Below are positions 27,231 through 35,861 of a DNA stretch of 64,000 nt, piece by piece. Where the stretch lies: contig NZ_JAPEPC010000001.1 in NCBI RefSeq assembly GCF_026340465.1, positions 3,830,001 through 3,894,000 of the forward strand, read 5' to 3'. The notes under the pieces are model-generated. The model saw nothing but the letters and a program-made list of their open reading frames with translations. It made no database searches and was not told the DNA's origin. Every line of letters starts with the position of its first letter. The stretch's first letter is position 1. Both the position numbers and the translations under genes were made by a program. The DNA is from Streptomyces sp. NBC_01306 (lineage in GTDB: Bacteria; Actinomycetota; Actinomycetes; Streptomycetales; Streptomycetaceae).

Positions 27231-28370
27231 CTACGAGATCGTGGCGAGCGTCTTGCGCACCTTGGCGTTGATCTCGGTCGGGATCGGCGCGTAACCGGCG
27301 GTCGAGAGCTGCTTCTGGCCCTCGTCGCTCGCCGTGTAGTTCAGGAAGGACTTGACGGTGCCGAGGGTGTCGGACTTGTTGCCCTTGTCACAGACGATCT
27401 CGTACGTCACCAGGACGATCGGGTACGCGCCGTCGGCCTTGGTGGTGTAGTCGAGCTTGAGCGACAGGTCGGAGCCGGTGCCGACGACCTTGGCCGCGGC
27501 GATGGCCTTGGAGGCGTTGTCGGAGGTCGCTTCGACGGGGGCGCTGGCGCCCGTGTCGATCTTGACCGTGGAGATCTTCTGCGAGGTGGCGTACGAGAGC
27601 TCGAAGTAGCCGATCGAGCCGTCGACCTGCTTCACCTGCTGGGAGACACCGGCCGAACCGGCCGCGGCCTGGCCGCCGGGCGCGGGCCACGACTTGCCGA
27701 CCGGGTACTTCCAGTCGCCGGGCGCCGCCGCGGTCAGGTACTTGCTCAGGTTCTCCGTGGTGCCGGAGTCCTCGGCGCGGTGGAAGGGCTGGATCGCCTT
27801 GGACGGCAGCTTCGCGCCGGGGTTGAGCTTCTTGATCGCCGGGTCGTCCCAGGTCTTGATCTTCGCCGAGAAGATCTTCGCCAGCGTGGGGGCGTCGAGG
27901 ACCAGGTTGTCCACGCCCTCCAGGTGGTAGCCGACCGCGATGGGGCCGCCGACCATCGGGAGGTCGATGCCCTGGCCGCCGCCGGTGCAGACCTTCTTGG
28001 AGTCCGCGACCTCGGCGGGCTTCAGCGGCGAGTCCGAACCGGCGTAGCCGACCGTGCCCTGGTTGAAGGCGACGATGCCCTCACCGGACGAGGACGACTT
28101 GTAGTTGATGTCGACACCGGGGCAGGCGGCCATGTAGCCCTTGGCCCACAGGTCCATCGCGTTCTTCTGCGCGCTCGAACCGGAGGCGCGCAGCTGGCCC
28201 TTCGCACCGTCGCACTTGACGTCGGATGCGGCGTTCGTCTTGGTGCCGGTGCCTCCGGTCGAGCCGCTGTTGTTGTCCGAACCGCACGCCGTGAGGACCA
28301 GGGCGCCGGATACGGCGAGGGCGCCGAGCGCGGCGGCGCGAAGCCGGGTCTTGCGCTGCTGAAGCTTCAC
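27231..28370 (-). CDS. pstS: phosphate-binding lipoprotein PstS
   Basis: The 379-aa precursor has a lipoprotein signal ending LVLTAC (Cys26). A Gly/Thr/Ser linker follows, then a periplasmic-binding-protein fold. Phosphate-contact motifs are visible: RASGSSAQKNAM (P-loop-like, residues 63-74), GYAGSDSP and RAEDSGTTENLSKYL. It captures phosphate outside the membrane and hands it to PstCA. GTG 28370 is the start because the signal peptide begins there (KLQQRKTRLRAAA). The gene is preceded by a PHO box, so it should be induced at low phosphate by PhoP. Confidence 0.96.
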   Translation of the reverse strand: MKLQQRKTRLRAAALGALAVSGALVLTACGSDNNSGSTGGTGTKTNAASDVKCDGAKGQLRASGSSAQKNAMDLWAKGYMAACPGVDINYKSSSSGEGIVAFNQGTVGYAGSDSPLKPAEVADSKKVCTGGGQGIDLPMVGGPIAVGYHLEGVDNLVLDAPTLAKIFSAKIKTWDDPAIKKLNPGAKLPSKAIQPFHRAEDSGTTENLSKYLTAAAPGDWKYPVGKSWPAPGGQAAAGSAGVSQQVKQVDGSIGYFELSYATSQKISTVKIDTGASAPVEATSDNASKAIAAAKVVGTGSDLSLKLDYTTKADGAYPIVLVTYEIVCDKGNKSDTLGTVKSFLNYTASDEGQKQLSTAGYAPIPTEINAKVRKTLATIS

Positions 28371-28482
28371 TTCGGGTGTTCCTTCCAGGAGCCGCCGGGT
28401 TTCGATTCGTTGTACGGCGGCGTGCGAAGAGGTGACCGGTGCGGCGGGGTGCCGTGCACCGTGTAAGGCCGAAATTAGGCAG

Positions 28483-28526
28483 ATCAGGTGAAGTGGCCGA
28501 CGGGGGTGAGTGAACGGAGAGTGAAC
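28483..28526 (-). promoter_or_regulatory. PHO box (PhoP operator) upstream of pstS
   Basis: On the minus strand, two tandem 11-nt units GTTCACTCTCC and GTTCACTCACC (28526-28505) match the Streptomyces PhoP direct-repeat consensus GTTCACC. A degenerate third unit follows, and a fourth reads CTTCACCTGAT (28493-28483). It sits 113-156 bp upstream of the pstS start. The rest of the 358-bp gap 28371-28728 holds no gene that I can support. Confidence 0.87.
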
Positions 28527-28728
28527 CTCGGCGGACGACCGGGTGCGGGGTCCTGTGCGGTGACCGCAGGGTGACGCACCGTCCGCCGCCACAGGCCCCG
28601 TACGCCCCATGCCTCTGTACGGCACCGCTGTTTCCAGCCCTTCTGCGGCGCCTCTGTGGCCTCGCGGTGGCCCGTTGTTTCCGGGCGTTTCCGGGCCTCC
28701 TGGGCCGGTCCGGTGCGGTCCGGTGGCG

Positions 28729-29142
28729 TCAGCGCAGCGCGGCGTGCAGTGCGTCGAGCAGTTCCCGGTCGCGCTGCTGGGTGAGGCGGGCGCGGGCAGC
28801 GGCCGGGGAGAGCCAGCGCACCCGGTCCACCTCGCTGTTCGGGGTGAACTCTCCGGCCGTCGCCTCGGCGGCCCAGTAGCTGACCTCCTTGGGGCGGCCG
28901 TTCGCCCGGTACCGCACGGTGGGGAGGCGGGCGCCGGGGGCGCAGTCGTGGCCGGTCTCCTCGTGGACCTCGCGCAGTGCGGCGGCCAGGGTGTCCTCGC
29001 CCGGTTTCAGCTTGCCCTTCGGGTGCGACCAGTCGTCGTACTTCGGCCGGTGGACCAGGCAGATCTCCAGCCCGCCGGCCGGGGCGCGGCGCCACAGCAC
29101 GCACCCCGCCGCCCGTACGGGAACCTCCGCGTCACTCGTCAT
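28729..29142 (-). CDS. Nudix hydrolase (MutT-like)
   Basis: This 137-aa protein has a full Nudix box GKLKPGEDTLAAALREVHEE followed by TG (GX5EX7REUXEEXGU), which binds divalent metal and hydrolyses nucleoside-diphosphate-X substrates. It resembles the Nudix domain of actinobacterial MutT1 enzymes but lacks the C-terminal histidine-phosphatase domain. It overlaps the CHAD gene by 4 bp (ATGA), and ppk lies just upstream, so a role in (poly)phosphate or inositol-phosphate metabolism is plausible but unproven. Confidence 0.92.
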   Translation of the reverse strand: MTSDAEVPVRAAGCVLWRRAPAGGLEICLVHRPKYDDWSHPKGKLKPGEDTLAAALREVHEETGHDCAPGARLPTVRYRANGRPKEVSYWAAEATAGEFTPNSEVDRVRWLSPAAARARLTQQRDRELLDALHAALR

Positions 29143-30104
29143 GGAGCGCTCACCGCCGTGCGCTGCCAGGTCTGCTGGAAGGTGTAGCGGGCGGCTTCGA
29201 CCTCGTGGCGCTGGTCGGCGTGGAGCACCCCCAGTGCGTACGCCGTCGCCGGGGCGATCCGGGGCGTACGGGCCGCCGAAGCGGCCGCCCCCGCGGCCTC
29301 GGCCGCTTCGCGGTGCTGGTCGAGGGCCTGGCCCGCGCCGTAGAGCCGCAGGTCGGGGCCCGGCCGGTCGTCCTGGCCGGCGTGCAGGGCCTCCTGCGCG
29401 TAGCGGTGCAGCCGCAGCAGCAGTCTGACCTGGTGCCAGGGGGCGTCCTGGGCGTCGCTCAGCCCCTCCGCGTTGTACGGGTGCGCGGCCCGGTGCAGCG
29501 GCAGCGCCGCCACCGCGTCCGAGAGTCTGCGGCCCGCCGTCTCGGCCGCGGGCGGCAGGGTCTCGGTGGCGTACGTGGTCGCGGCGGGCGCGAACGGCAC
29601 GTCCGACGCCAGCAGGGCGACGGCGTCCGCGACCGCGTGGAAGCGGGAGGAGCCCAGCGCCTGGAGCGCCGCCGAGTGGGCGCGGGTCCTGGCCAGGGTC
29701 AGCTGCCGCTCCAGGAGCGCGCCGGCGCGCGCGGCGCCCATGGCGAGCGCGGGGTGCGGGGCCGTCCCGTCGCGCGGCCCCGGCAGCGAAGCCGTACCGG
29801 CCGAGAGCCTGCCGAGTGCTTCGAGCAGCCGGGCCAGCCGCTCGGCGTACGCGTGCTCACGGGCCAGCGTGCCGGAGAGCCAGGCCAGTTCGGACCGCAG
29901 CTGGTCGGCCCAGGCCGCGTCGAGGTGGCCGCGGAAGGTGTGCAGGGTGCCGCTGATACGGCGGGCGGACCGGCGCAGCGCGCGGGCGGCCTCCTCGTCT
30001 CCTTCCGAGTACGTGCGCAGGCTGCGCAGGAACTCCGCGGCCTGGTCGTGCAGATAGCGGGCGAGGAGCTGGCCCGCGGTCGCCGTCGGGTCAGGGCGTG
30101 GCAC
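29139..30104 (-). CDS. CHAD-domain protein (polyphosphate-associated)
   Basis: The 321-aa helical protein contains many conserved His/Arg pairs typical of CHAD domains: LLARYLHDQAAEFLRSLRTY near the N-terminus, ALRRSARRISGTLHTFRGHL, and LRLHRYAQEAL later. CHAD domains bind polyphosphate through a basic groove. GTG 30104 is preferred because GGAGG lies 7 bp ahead; the frame is open to TTG 30128. It sits between ppk and the coupled Nudix gene, which supports a polyphosphate-linked function. Confidence 0.88.
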   Translation of the reverse strand: MPRPDPTATAGQLLARYLHDQAAEFLRSLRTYSEGDEEAARALRRSARRISGTLHTFRGHLDAAWADQLRSELAWLSGTLAREHAYAERLARLLEALGRLSAGTASLPGPRDGTAPHPALAMGAARAGALLERQLTLARTRAHSAALQALGSSRFHAVADAVALLASDVPFAPAATTYATETLPPAAETAGRRLSDAVAALPLHRAAHPYNAEGLSDAQDAPWHQVRLLLRLHRYAQEALHAGQDDRPGPDLRLYGAGQALDQHREAAEAAGAAASAARTPRIAPATAYALGVLHADQRHEVEAARYTFQQTWQRTAVSAP

Positions 30105-30123
30105 GACTGCGCCTCCGGGGAGC

Positions 30124-30220
30124 GTCAAGGGGTGGTCGCACGGCGGCGCCTCCGTGGGGCATCAAGACGCCTCCGTGGGGCGTCAAGGGGGGCATCAAGG
30201 GGTCGCACGGCGGCGCCTCC
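30124..30220 (-). repeat. duplicated ppk 3' end in the ppk-CHAD gap
   Basis: The segment gtcgcacggcggcgcctcc at about 30134-30152 repeats the last codons of ppk at 30202-30220. Two copies of gcctccgtggggc(a/g)tcaag lie between. This looks like a local tandem duplication that fills the short intergenic gap. Confidence 0.75.
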
Positions 30221-32426
30221 TGGCGTCTATCAGCATTTCCTGCACATGGCGCAGCGGCCGTCCCTCGGCGTCGGTCGCGTGACGCGTCCAGTTGCCGTCG
30301 GCCCCCAGGTGCCAGGAGGACGTGGTGTCGGACATCCCGGTCTCCAGGAGCCGGCTGAGCGCGGCGCGGTGGGCCGGGTCGGCGACGCGGACCAGCGCTT
30401 CGATCCTGCGGTCGAGATTGCGGTGCATCATGTCGGCGCTGCCCAGCCACACTTCGGGTTCGCCGCCGTTGCCGAAGGCGAACACCCGGGAGTGTTCGAG
30501 GAAGCGGCCCAGTATCGACCGGACCCGGACGTTCTCGGAGAGGCCGGTGACACCGGGGCGTATCGCGCAGATGCCGCGCACCCACACGTCGACGGGCACG
30601 CCGGCCTGCGCGGCCCGGTAGCAGGCGTCGATGACCGCTTCGTCGACCATGGAGTTGACCTTGATGCGGACGTAGGCGGGGCGGCCCGCGCGGTGGTGCG
30701 TGATCTCCTTGTCGATCCGGACGACCAGGCCGTCGCGCAGTGACTTGGGGGCGACGAGCAGCCGCCGGTAGGTCTCGCGCCGCGAGTAGCCGGAGAGCCG
30801 GTTGAACAGGTCGGAGAGGTCGGCGCCGACCTGCGGGTCGGCGGTGAGCAGCCCCAGGTCCTCGTACAGCCTGGCCGTCTTCGGGTGGTAGTTGCCGGTG
30901 CCGACGTGGGAGTAGCGGCGCAGCGTGTCGCCCTCCTGTCGTACGACGAGCGAGAGCTTGCAGTGCGTCTTCAGCCCCACCAGGCCGTAGACGACGTGGC
31001 AGCCCGACTCCTCCAGCTTCCTGGCCCACTTGATGTTGGCCTGCTCGTCGAAGCGGGCCTTGATCTCGACCAGGACGAGCACCTGTTTGCCGGACTCGGC
31101 CGCGTCGATCAGGGCGTCCACGATCGGTGAGTCGCCGGACGTCCGGTACAGGGTCTGCTTGATGGCGAGTACGTCCGGGTCGCCGGCGGCCTGTTCCAGG
31201 AAGGCCTGGACGGAGGTGGAGAACGAGTCGTACGGGTGGTGCAGCAGCACGTCCCGTTCCCGCAGGGCGGCGAAGATGTCGGGCGCCGAAGCGGACTCGA
31301 CCTCGGCGAGGTCGCGGTGGGTGCCCGCGATGAACGGCGGGAACTTCAGCTCGGGCCGGTCCAGCGTCGCGAGGCCGAAGAGCCCGGTGAGGTCGAGCGG
31401 GCCGGGCAGCGGGTACACCTCGGCGTCGGAGACCTTCAGCTCGCGGACCAGCAGGTCGAGGATGTACGGGTCGATGGACTCCTCCACCTCCAGCCGGACG
31501 GGCGGCCCGAAGCGGCGCCGCATCAGCTCCTTCTCCAGGGCCTTGAGGAGGTTCTCGGCGTCGTCCTCCTCGACCTCCAGGTCCTCGTTCCTGGTGACCC
31601 GGAACATGTGGTGCGCCAGCACCTCCATCCCCGGGAAGAGCTCCTCCAGATGCGCCGCGATGATGTCCTCGACGGGCACGTACCGCTGGGGCGACGCCTC
31701 CAGGAACCGGGTGAGCAGCGGCGGCACCTTGACCCGGGCGAAGTGGCGGTGGCCGCTGACCGGGTTGCGGACGACCACGGCGAGGTTGAGCGAGAGACCC
31801 GAGATGTACGGGAAGGGGTGCGCGGGGTCGACGGCCAGCGGGGTCAGCACGGGGAAGATCCGCTGCCGGAAGAAGGTGAAGAGCCGGGCCTTCTCCTTGT
31901 CGGTCAGGTCGTCCCAGCGGATCAGGTGGATGTTCTCGTCGGCCAGCGCGGCCGAGACGTCCTGCTGGTAGCAGGCGGCGTGCCGGGCCATGAGCTCGCG
32001 CGACCTGGTCCAGATCTGCTCCAGCACCTCGCGGGGCTGGAAGCCGGATGCGGAGCGGGTGGCGACACCGGTCGCGATACGGCGTTTGAGGCCCGCCACC
32101 CGGACCATGAAGAACTCGTCGAGGTTGCTCGCGAAGATGGCGAGGTAATTAGCCCGTTCGAGGAGGGGGGTCGCCGGATCCTCGGCCAGTTCGAGGACCC
32201 GTTCGTTGAAGGCGAGCCAGCTCTGCTCCCGGTCGAGGAACCGGCCGGACGGCAGCTCGGCGCCGGCGCCGTCGGCGGACTCCTCGTACGCGTCGACGTC
32301 GGCGTCGATGCCCGGATCCAGGTCGGGAACGGCTGCCGCGACGGTGTGCGGACGGTGTGCTGCTATGGAACCGACGGAGGGCTGGAGGTGCTTGACCGGG
32401 ACCTCTGCACTGGGCTGCTGGCTCAT
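30195..32426 (-). CDS. ppk: polyphosphate kinase PPK1
   Basis: The 743-aa enzyme reversibly makes polyphosphate from ATP. Visible landmarks are the N-terminal [20 protein letters not shown], the catalytic-site region [13 protein letters not shown] followed by [20 protein letters not shown] (phospho-His site) and, near the end, [20 protein letters not shown]. Length and order match PPK1. I chose ATG 32426; ATG 32477 would add 17 residues. The gene lies 3' to a block of 21-bp repeats and upstream of CHAD and Nudix genes. I could not see a clean PHO box. Confidence 0.96.
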   Translation of the reverse strand: MSQQPSAEVPVKHLQPSVGSIAAHRPHTVAAAVPDLDPGIDADVDAYEESADGAGAELPSGRFLDREQSWLAFNERVLELAEDPATPLLERANYLAIFASNLDEFFMVRVAGLKRRIATGVATRSASGFQPREVLEQIWTRSRELMARHAACYQQDVSAALADENIHLIRWDDLTDKEKARLFTFFRQRIFPVLTPLAVDPAHPFPYISGLSLNLAVVVRNPVSGHRHFARVKVPPLLTRFLEASPQRYVPVEDIIAAHLEELFPGMEVLAHHMFRVTRNEDLEVEEDDAENLLKALEKELMRRRFGPPVRLEVEESIDPYILDLLVRELKVSDAEVYPLPGPLDLTGLFGLATLDRPELKFPPFIAGTHRDLAEVESASAPDIFAALRERDVLLHHPYDSFSTSVQAFLEQAAGDPDVLAIKQTLYRTSGDSPIVDALIDAAESGKQVLVLVEIKARFDEQANIKWARKLEESGCHVVYGLVGLKTHCKLSLVVRQEGDTLRRYSHVGTGNYHPKTARLYEDLGLLTADPQVGADLSDLFNRLSGYSRRETYRRLLVAPKSLRDGLVVRIDKEITHHRAGRPAYVRIKVNSMVDEAVIDACYRAAQAGVPVDVWVRGICAIRPGVTGLSENVRVRSILGRFLEHSRVFAFGNGGEPEVWLGSADMMHRNLDRRIEALVRVADPAHRAALSRLLETGMSDTTSSWHLGADGNWTRHATDAEGRPLRHVQEMLIDARRRRRATP

Positions 32427-32520
32427 ATGCCCATTGTTCCGCGCGGGAGGGTCGGCGGGCGCGGTGACGGGTTGCATTCCGAGAGGGTCGCAAGCGCGTC
32501 TGAATGACGGGTAACGAGGA

Positions 32521-32622
32521 CATGACGTCCGGGAGGCGCGCCATGACGTCCGGGAGGCGCGCCATGACGTCCGGGAGGCGCGCCATGACGTCCGGGAGGC
32601 GCGCCATGACGTCCGGGAGGCG
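32521..32622. repeat. five tandem 21-bp repeats containing GACGTC
   Basis: Units begin at 32521, 32542, 32563, 32584 and 32605, each reading catgacgtccgggaggcgcg plus c; the fifth is truncated. Each holds a palindromic gacgtc core. The block lies between divergent ppk and the reductase gene, ending 87 bp before the latter's start. A period of 21 bp is two helical turns, so every core faces the same side of the DNA. The copies are identical, so the expansion is recent or actively maintained. Confidence 0.95.
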
Positions 32623-32709
32623 GGTGCCGGTCGGTTCGCACCGATGATTCTCCGCCCCCGGCGCAGTCAACATCAGTATCGGCATCGCGTCAGCAGCAGG
32701 AGGACCGGT

Positions 32710-33282
32710 ATGCGCACCCTCGCGATCACCCAGAACATCACGGTCGACGGCTCGGTCGAGATGCTCACGGACTGGTTCGACCCGCAGGGCCAGGGCGCTG
32801 TGGACATGAGCGACCTCATGGAGGAGAGCCACCGGCAGGACAGCCGGGCCGACGCCCTGCTCGTCGGCCGGCGGACCTTCGAGGACTTCCGCGGCTACTG
32901 GCCGCAGCAGACCGACGACACCACCGGCATCACCGACTATCTGAACCGGGTCCAGAAGTACGTGGTGTCCGCCTCGCTCACGGATCCGCGGTGGGAGCAC
33001 ACGACGGTACTGAAGGGCGACCCGGTCGAGGAGGTGACCGCGCTCAAGGCGCGGGAGGGTGGCAAGGACATCGTGCTCACCGGCAGCATCACCCTGGCGC
33101 ACACGATGATCGCGGCCGGCCTGGTCGACGAGTACCGCTTCTTCGTCTACCCCGTGGTCCAGGGCCGCGGCCGCCGTCTCTTCCCGGAGGGGTACGGGAT
33201 CCCGCGGCTGCGGCTCCTGGAGTCGAGGGCCTTCCGCAGCGGGATCACCCTCCAGCGTTACGCCCCGGCCCCTGAGGGCTGA
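32710..33282 (+). CDS. dihydrofolate reductase-fold (RibD C-terminal-like) oxidoreductase
   Basis: The 190-aa protein has the RibD_C/DHFR fold pattern: RTLAITQNITVDGSVEM at the start, LLVGRRTFEDFRGYWP, GSITLAHTMIAAGLVDEYRF and VVQGRGRRLFPEG. These NADPH-dependent small reductases are abundant in actinomycetes and mostly uncharacterised; true folate reduction is not implied. ATG 32710 is preceded by aggagg 5 bp ahead. It is divergent from ppk across the 21-bp repeat block. Confidence 0.88.
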   Translation: MRTLAITQNITVDGSVEMLTDWFDPQGQGAVDMSDLMEESHRQDSRADALLVGRRTFEDFRGYWPQQTDDTTGITDYLNRVQKYVVSASLTDPRWEHTTVLKGDPVEEVTALKAREGGKDIVLTGSITLAHTMIAAGLVDEYRFFVYPVVQGRGRRLFPEGYGIPRLRLLESRAFRSGITLQRYAPAPEG

Positions 33283-33298
33283 CCCGGCGTCGCGGCGT

Positions 33299-34246
33299 TC
33301 AGACCGCCATCCGCTTGACGACGCGGAACACCACCAGGGCCAGCACGGCGGCCAGGGCCAGCAGGATGCCGGTCTCGACCAGCTGGAGCGGCCAGAAGTG
33401 GGACACCGGGTGCGAGGAGCGGAAGTAGCCCGCCAGGTGGTGGGCCGCCTGGCACTGCTTGTCGTCCACACAGATCGGGTCGGCGACGTGGGCGCCGCTC
33501 GTCGTGACGGCGCCCTCGCCGGTGACCATGCCGTTCATCGCCGGGTAGCCCGTGGCGAGGCTGGTGCGGACGGTCACGACCGGCCAGAGGTGGCCGCGTA
33601 CGGCCTCAAGCACACTGGATACGGCCGCGGTGGCGATCAGGCTCGTCACGATCGCGGGCACGGTGCGGCGGATCAGCAGGCCGGTCAGGGCGCCGAGCGG
33701 GACCACGAGCAGGGCGGTGGCGATGCCGATGGGGCCGATGGCGTGGTAGACGCTGTCGGAATACCAGTTCAGGGCCACGTCCTCGTGCCGGCTGGTGCTC
33801 CACACCCAGCGGTAGAGGCCGTCGAGTACGACCGAACCGACGAGGGCCAGTGCGGTCGGCACGGCGAGCTTCGCCGCGAACCAGCGGACGGGGGAGACGG
33901 ACTGCGTCCACAGCAGCTGGTGGGTGCCGGACTCCAGCTCGCGGGCGACGACCGGTCCGGCCACGAAGGCGGCGATCAGATAGGGGAGCAGTGCGATCAC
34001 CGATGCGGCGTTCTCCACAATCCGGGTGTCCGTCCAGTACCCGCCCGCCAGGCCGCCGCCCCAGACGCGGATCGCGATCAGCAGGAGCACGGCCAGGACG
34101 AGGAGCCCGGCGGCCCCCTGGAGGGTGGATCGGTGCGTCCGGGCGGCGACCCAGTACGGTCCGCGCAGCCGCTGCGATCCGGTGCCGGCGTTGGTGTCGG
34201 CGGGGGTGCCGGGGTCGGTCACGGTGTTCTGGTGCAGGGTGCTCAT
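33299..34246 (-). CDS. ABC transporter permease (ABC-2 type)
   Basis: The 315-aa protein has six hydrophobic helices (for example LQGAAGLLVLAVLLLIAIRV and VIALLPYLIAAFVAGPVVAR). The phrase VARELESGTHQLLWTQSVSP is typical of permeases paired with YtrB-like ATPases. It overlaps the ATPase gene by 4 bp and is the last gene of a GntR-ATPase-permease operon. The substrate is unknown; related systems respond to cell-wall antibiotics. Confidence 0.88.
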   Translation of the reverse strand: MSTLHQNTVTDPGTPADTNAGTGSQRLRGPYWVAARTHRSTLQGAAGLLVLAVLLLIAIRVWGGGLAGGYWTDTRIVENAASVIALLPYLIAAFVAGPVVARELESGTHQLLWTQSVSPVRWFAAKLAVPTALALVGSVVLDGLYRWVWSTSRHEDVALNWYSDSVYHAIGPIGIATALLVVPLGALTGLLIRRTVPAIVTSLIATAAVSSVLEAVRGHLWPVVTVRTSLATGYPAMNGMVTGEGAVTTSGAHVADPICVDDKQCQAAHHLAGYFRSSHPVSHFWPLQLVETGILLALAAVLALVVFRVVKRMAV

Positions 34247-35136
34247 GTCCTTGCCTCCGTACGGTGTTCGGCGCTCGGTGTCAGCAGGGCGGGTGCGTCG
34301 GGTGACCGCAGATGGGCGAGGAGCAGCTCCTCCAGGGACGGTTCCATGGCCTGCCAGTCACCCGACACCGGCCCGTCCCGCCGTACCAGCGCCGTCAGTT
34401 GGCGTCCTGTGGTGCGCGACTCGATGACGGTGTGCGGGTCGAGGGATGCCACAGGACCGGTCAGCAGGGTGTGGACGGCGAGCAGGTCCTCGGTCTCGCC
34501 GCCCAGCCGTACCCGGCCGGCGTCGACCAGCAGCAAGTAGTCGCAGGCGCCCTCCAGTTCGGCCAATACGTGGGAGGACATCACGATCGTCGTGCCGTGC
34601 TCGGCGGCCTCGGACATCAGAGCGCCCATCAGCTCGTGCCGGGCGAGCGGGTCGAGATCGGCCATCGGCTCGTCCAGCAGCATCAGTTCGGGCCGCTTGC
34701 CGAGGGCTAGTGCGAGGGCGACGCGGGTGCGCTGGCCACCGGAGAGGGTGCGGATGGTGTCGTTCCGGTTCAGCTTGCCGCCGGCGATGATCCGCTCGGC
34801 GGCCGCCGCGTCCCAGCGGGCCGGGTTCAGCTCGTACCCCATGCGCAGGGTCTCGGCGACGGTCAACTGCCCGACCAGCGGCTTGCTCTGGGCGACGAAG
34901 GCGATCCGTTCACGGGCGGCGGCGGCCGACGTCCCGAGCACCTGTACGGCGCCCTCGGTGGGCCGCAGCAGCCCCGCGGTGTGGGCGAGCAGCGTCGACT
35001 TGCCGGCGCCGTTGGGGCCCACGAGTGCGCAGACCCGCCCGACGGGCAGCCGGAAGGAGCAGCCCCGCAGCGCCCAGCCGCGCCGTCTCCCGTAGGTCTT
35101 GCCGAGCCCGGAGGCCTCGATGGCGGTGTCGGTCAT
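34243..35136 (-). CDS. ABC transporter ATP-binding protein (YtrB-like)
   Basis: The 297-aa ATPase has Walker A VGPNGAGKST, signature LSGGQRTRVALALAL, Walker B LMLLDEPMADLDP and the H-loop TIVMSSHVLAELE. It is translationally coupled (4-bp overlaps) both to the GntR regulator upstream and the permease downstream. ATG 35136 is used since the overlap with the regulator stop matches and the longer frame is a Gly/His-rich artefact. Confidence 0.93.
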   Translation of the reverse strand: MTDTAIEASGLGKTYGRRRGWALRGCSFRLPVGRVCALVGPNGAGKSTLLAHTAGLLRPTEGAVQVLGTSAAAARERIAFVAQSKPLVGQLTVAETLRMGYELNPARWDAAAAERIIAGGKLNRNDTIRTLSGGQRTRVALALALGKRPELMLLDEPMADLDPLARHELMGALMSEAAEHGTTIVMSSHVLAELEGACDYLLLVDAGRVRLGGETEDLLAVHTLLTGPVASLDPHTVIESRTTGRQLTALVRRDGPVSGDWQAMEPSLEELLLAHLRSPDAPALLTPSAEHRTEART

Positions 35137-35636
35137 GTGTGCATGTCCCCCTTGGAGCGGGCTGCGTCGGTGGTGGCGCGGGTGTGGATGTGGGTGTCCG
35201 AGGCGGCGGTGGTGCCCGTGGAGCCGGTGGTGGCCGTAGCGCCGGTGGTGCCGGCGGTGTCCTGGAAGCAGTCGTCGAGTACGGAGGCGCAGAGCGCTGC
35301 CGCGTCGTCCTTCTCCAGTCCGGCCGTACGGGCCCGGGCGGCCCACTCGGTCAGCTCGGCCCGCAGCGCCGAGTCCGCGGGCGGGGTGTGCCCGAGCGAC
35401 TTGCGGATGAAGGTGCCCATGCCGCGCCGGGCCTCGACCAGTCCCTCGCGTTCCAGTTCGCGGTAGGCCTTCAGGACCGTGTTGGGGTTGATGGCGGTGG
35501 ACTCGACCACCGCGCGTGCGGTGGGCAGCTGGTCACCGGGCTGCAACAGGCCCAGGCGCAGAGCCTGTTTGGTCTGCTGGGCGATCTGGAGATACGTCGA
35601 GACGCCGCTGCGCCGGTCGATACGGAACTCGATCAC
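35133..35636 (-). CDS. GntR-family regulator (YtrA subfamily)
   Basis: The 167-aa repressor has a winged HTH (about residues 10-75: STYLQIAQQTKQALRLGLL, then TARAVVESTAINPNTVLKAY and REGLVEARRGMGTFI). The short helical tail, with no large ligand domain, marks the YtrA group. A Thr/Ala/Gly-rich low-complexity stretch follows (128-155). It is first in the ABC operon and has a perfect 11-bp inverted repeat just upstream, so it likely represses its own operon. Confidence 0.92.
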   Translation of the reverse strand: MIEFRIDRRSGVSTYLQIAQQTKQALRLGLLQPGDQLPTARAVVESTAINPNTVLKAYRELEREGLVEARRGMGTFIRKSLGHTPPADSALRAELTEWAARARTAGLEKDDAAALCASVLDDCFQDTAGTTGATATTGSTGTTAASDTHIHTRATTDAARSKGDMHT

Positions 35637-35646
35637 ATGCCCACCC

Positions 35647-35674
35647 CCCTTTCACTAGTTGAGTAGTGAAAGGG
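35647..35674. promoter_or_regulatory. probable GntR (YtrA-type) operator
   Basis: CCCTTTCACTA, spacer gttgag, TAGTGAAAGGG: perfect 11-bp arms, 10 bp upstream of the gntR start. Position and symmetry fit an autorepressor site. Confidence 0.88.
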
Positions 35675-35738
35675 TGATGCAAGGTCGGAGGCATGTCAAC
35701 TCCGTGATCGGATCCGTGCTCGGATCCGGGATCGGAAA

Positions 35739-35766
35739 CGCCCTCCCCGGGCGGCCGGGGAGGGCG
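35739..35766 (-). terminator. GC hairpin downstream of mshD
   Basis: A perfect 12-bp stem (cgccctccccgg, loop gcgg, complement) about 95 bp past the mshD stop and upstream of the GntR operon promoter. There is no T run, so termination is inferred. Confidence 0.5.
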
Positions 35767-35861
35767 GTGTGCCGTGCAGTGTTTCCGCGGGTCAGGACTG
35801 TGAGTTTCCGCAGGGCGGGGCTGTGGGATTCCGCGATTTCAGGGCTCCGGGTCTCCGTGGG

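Noticed and set aside
32477-32520. PHO-box-like gttacccgtcattcag on the minus strand upstream of ppk
   Set aside because: Only a weak, single-unit resemblance to GTTCACC repeats; not enough to annotate.
32521-32622. Possible CRISPR array
   Set aside because: The 21-bp units are directly joined with no spacers and no cas genes are present.
32423-33471. Minus-strand ORF translating the 21-bp repeats as PDVMARL units
   Set aside because: It is only an open frame through the repeats and antisense to the reductase gene; no start signal.
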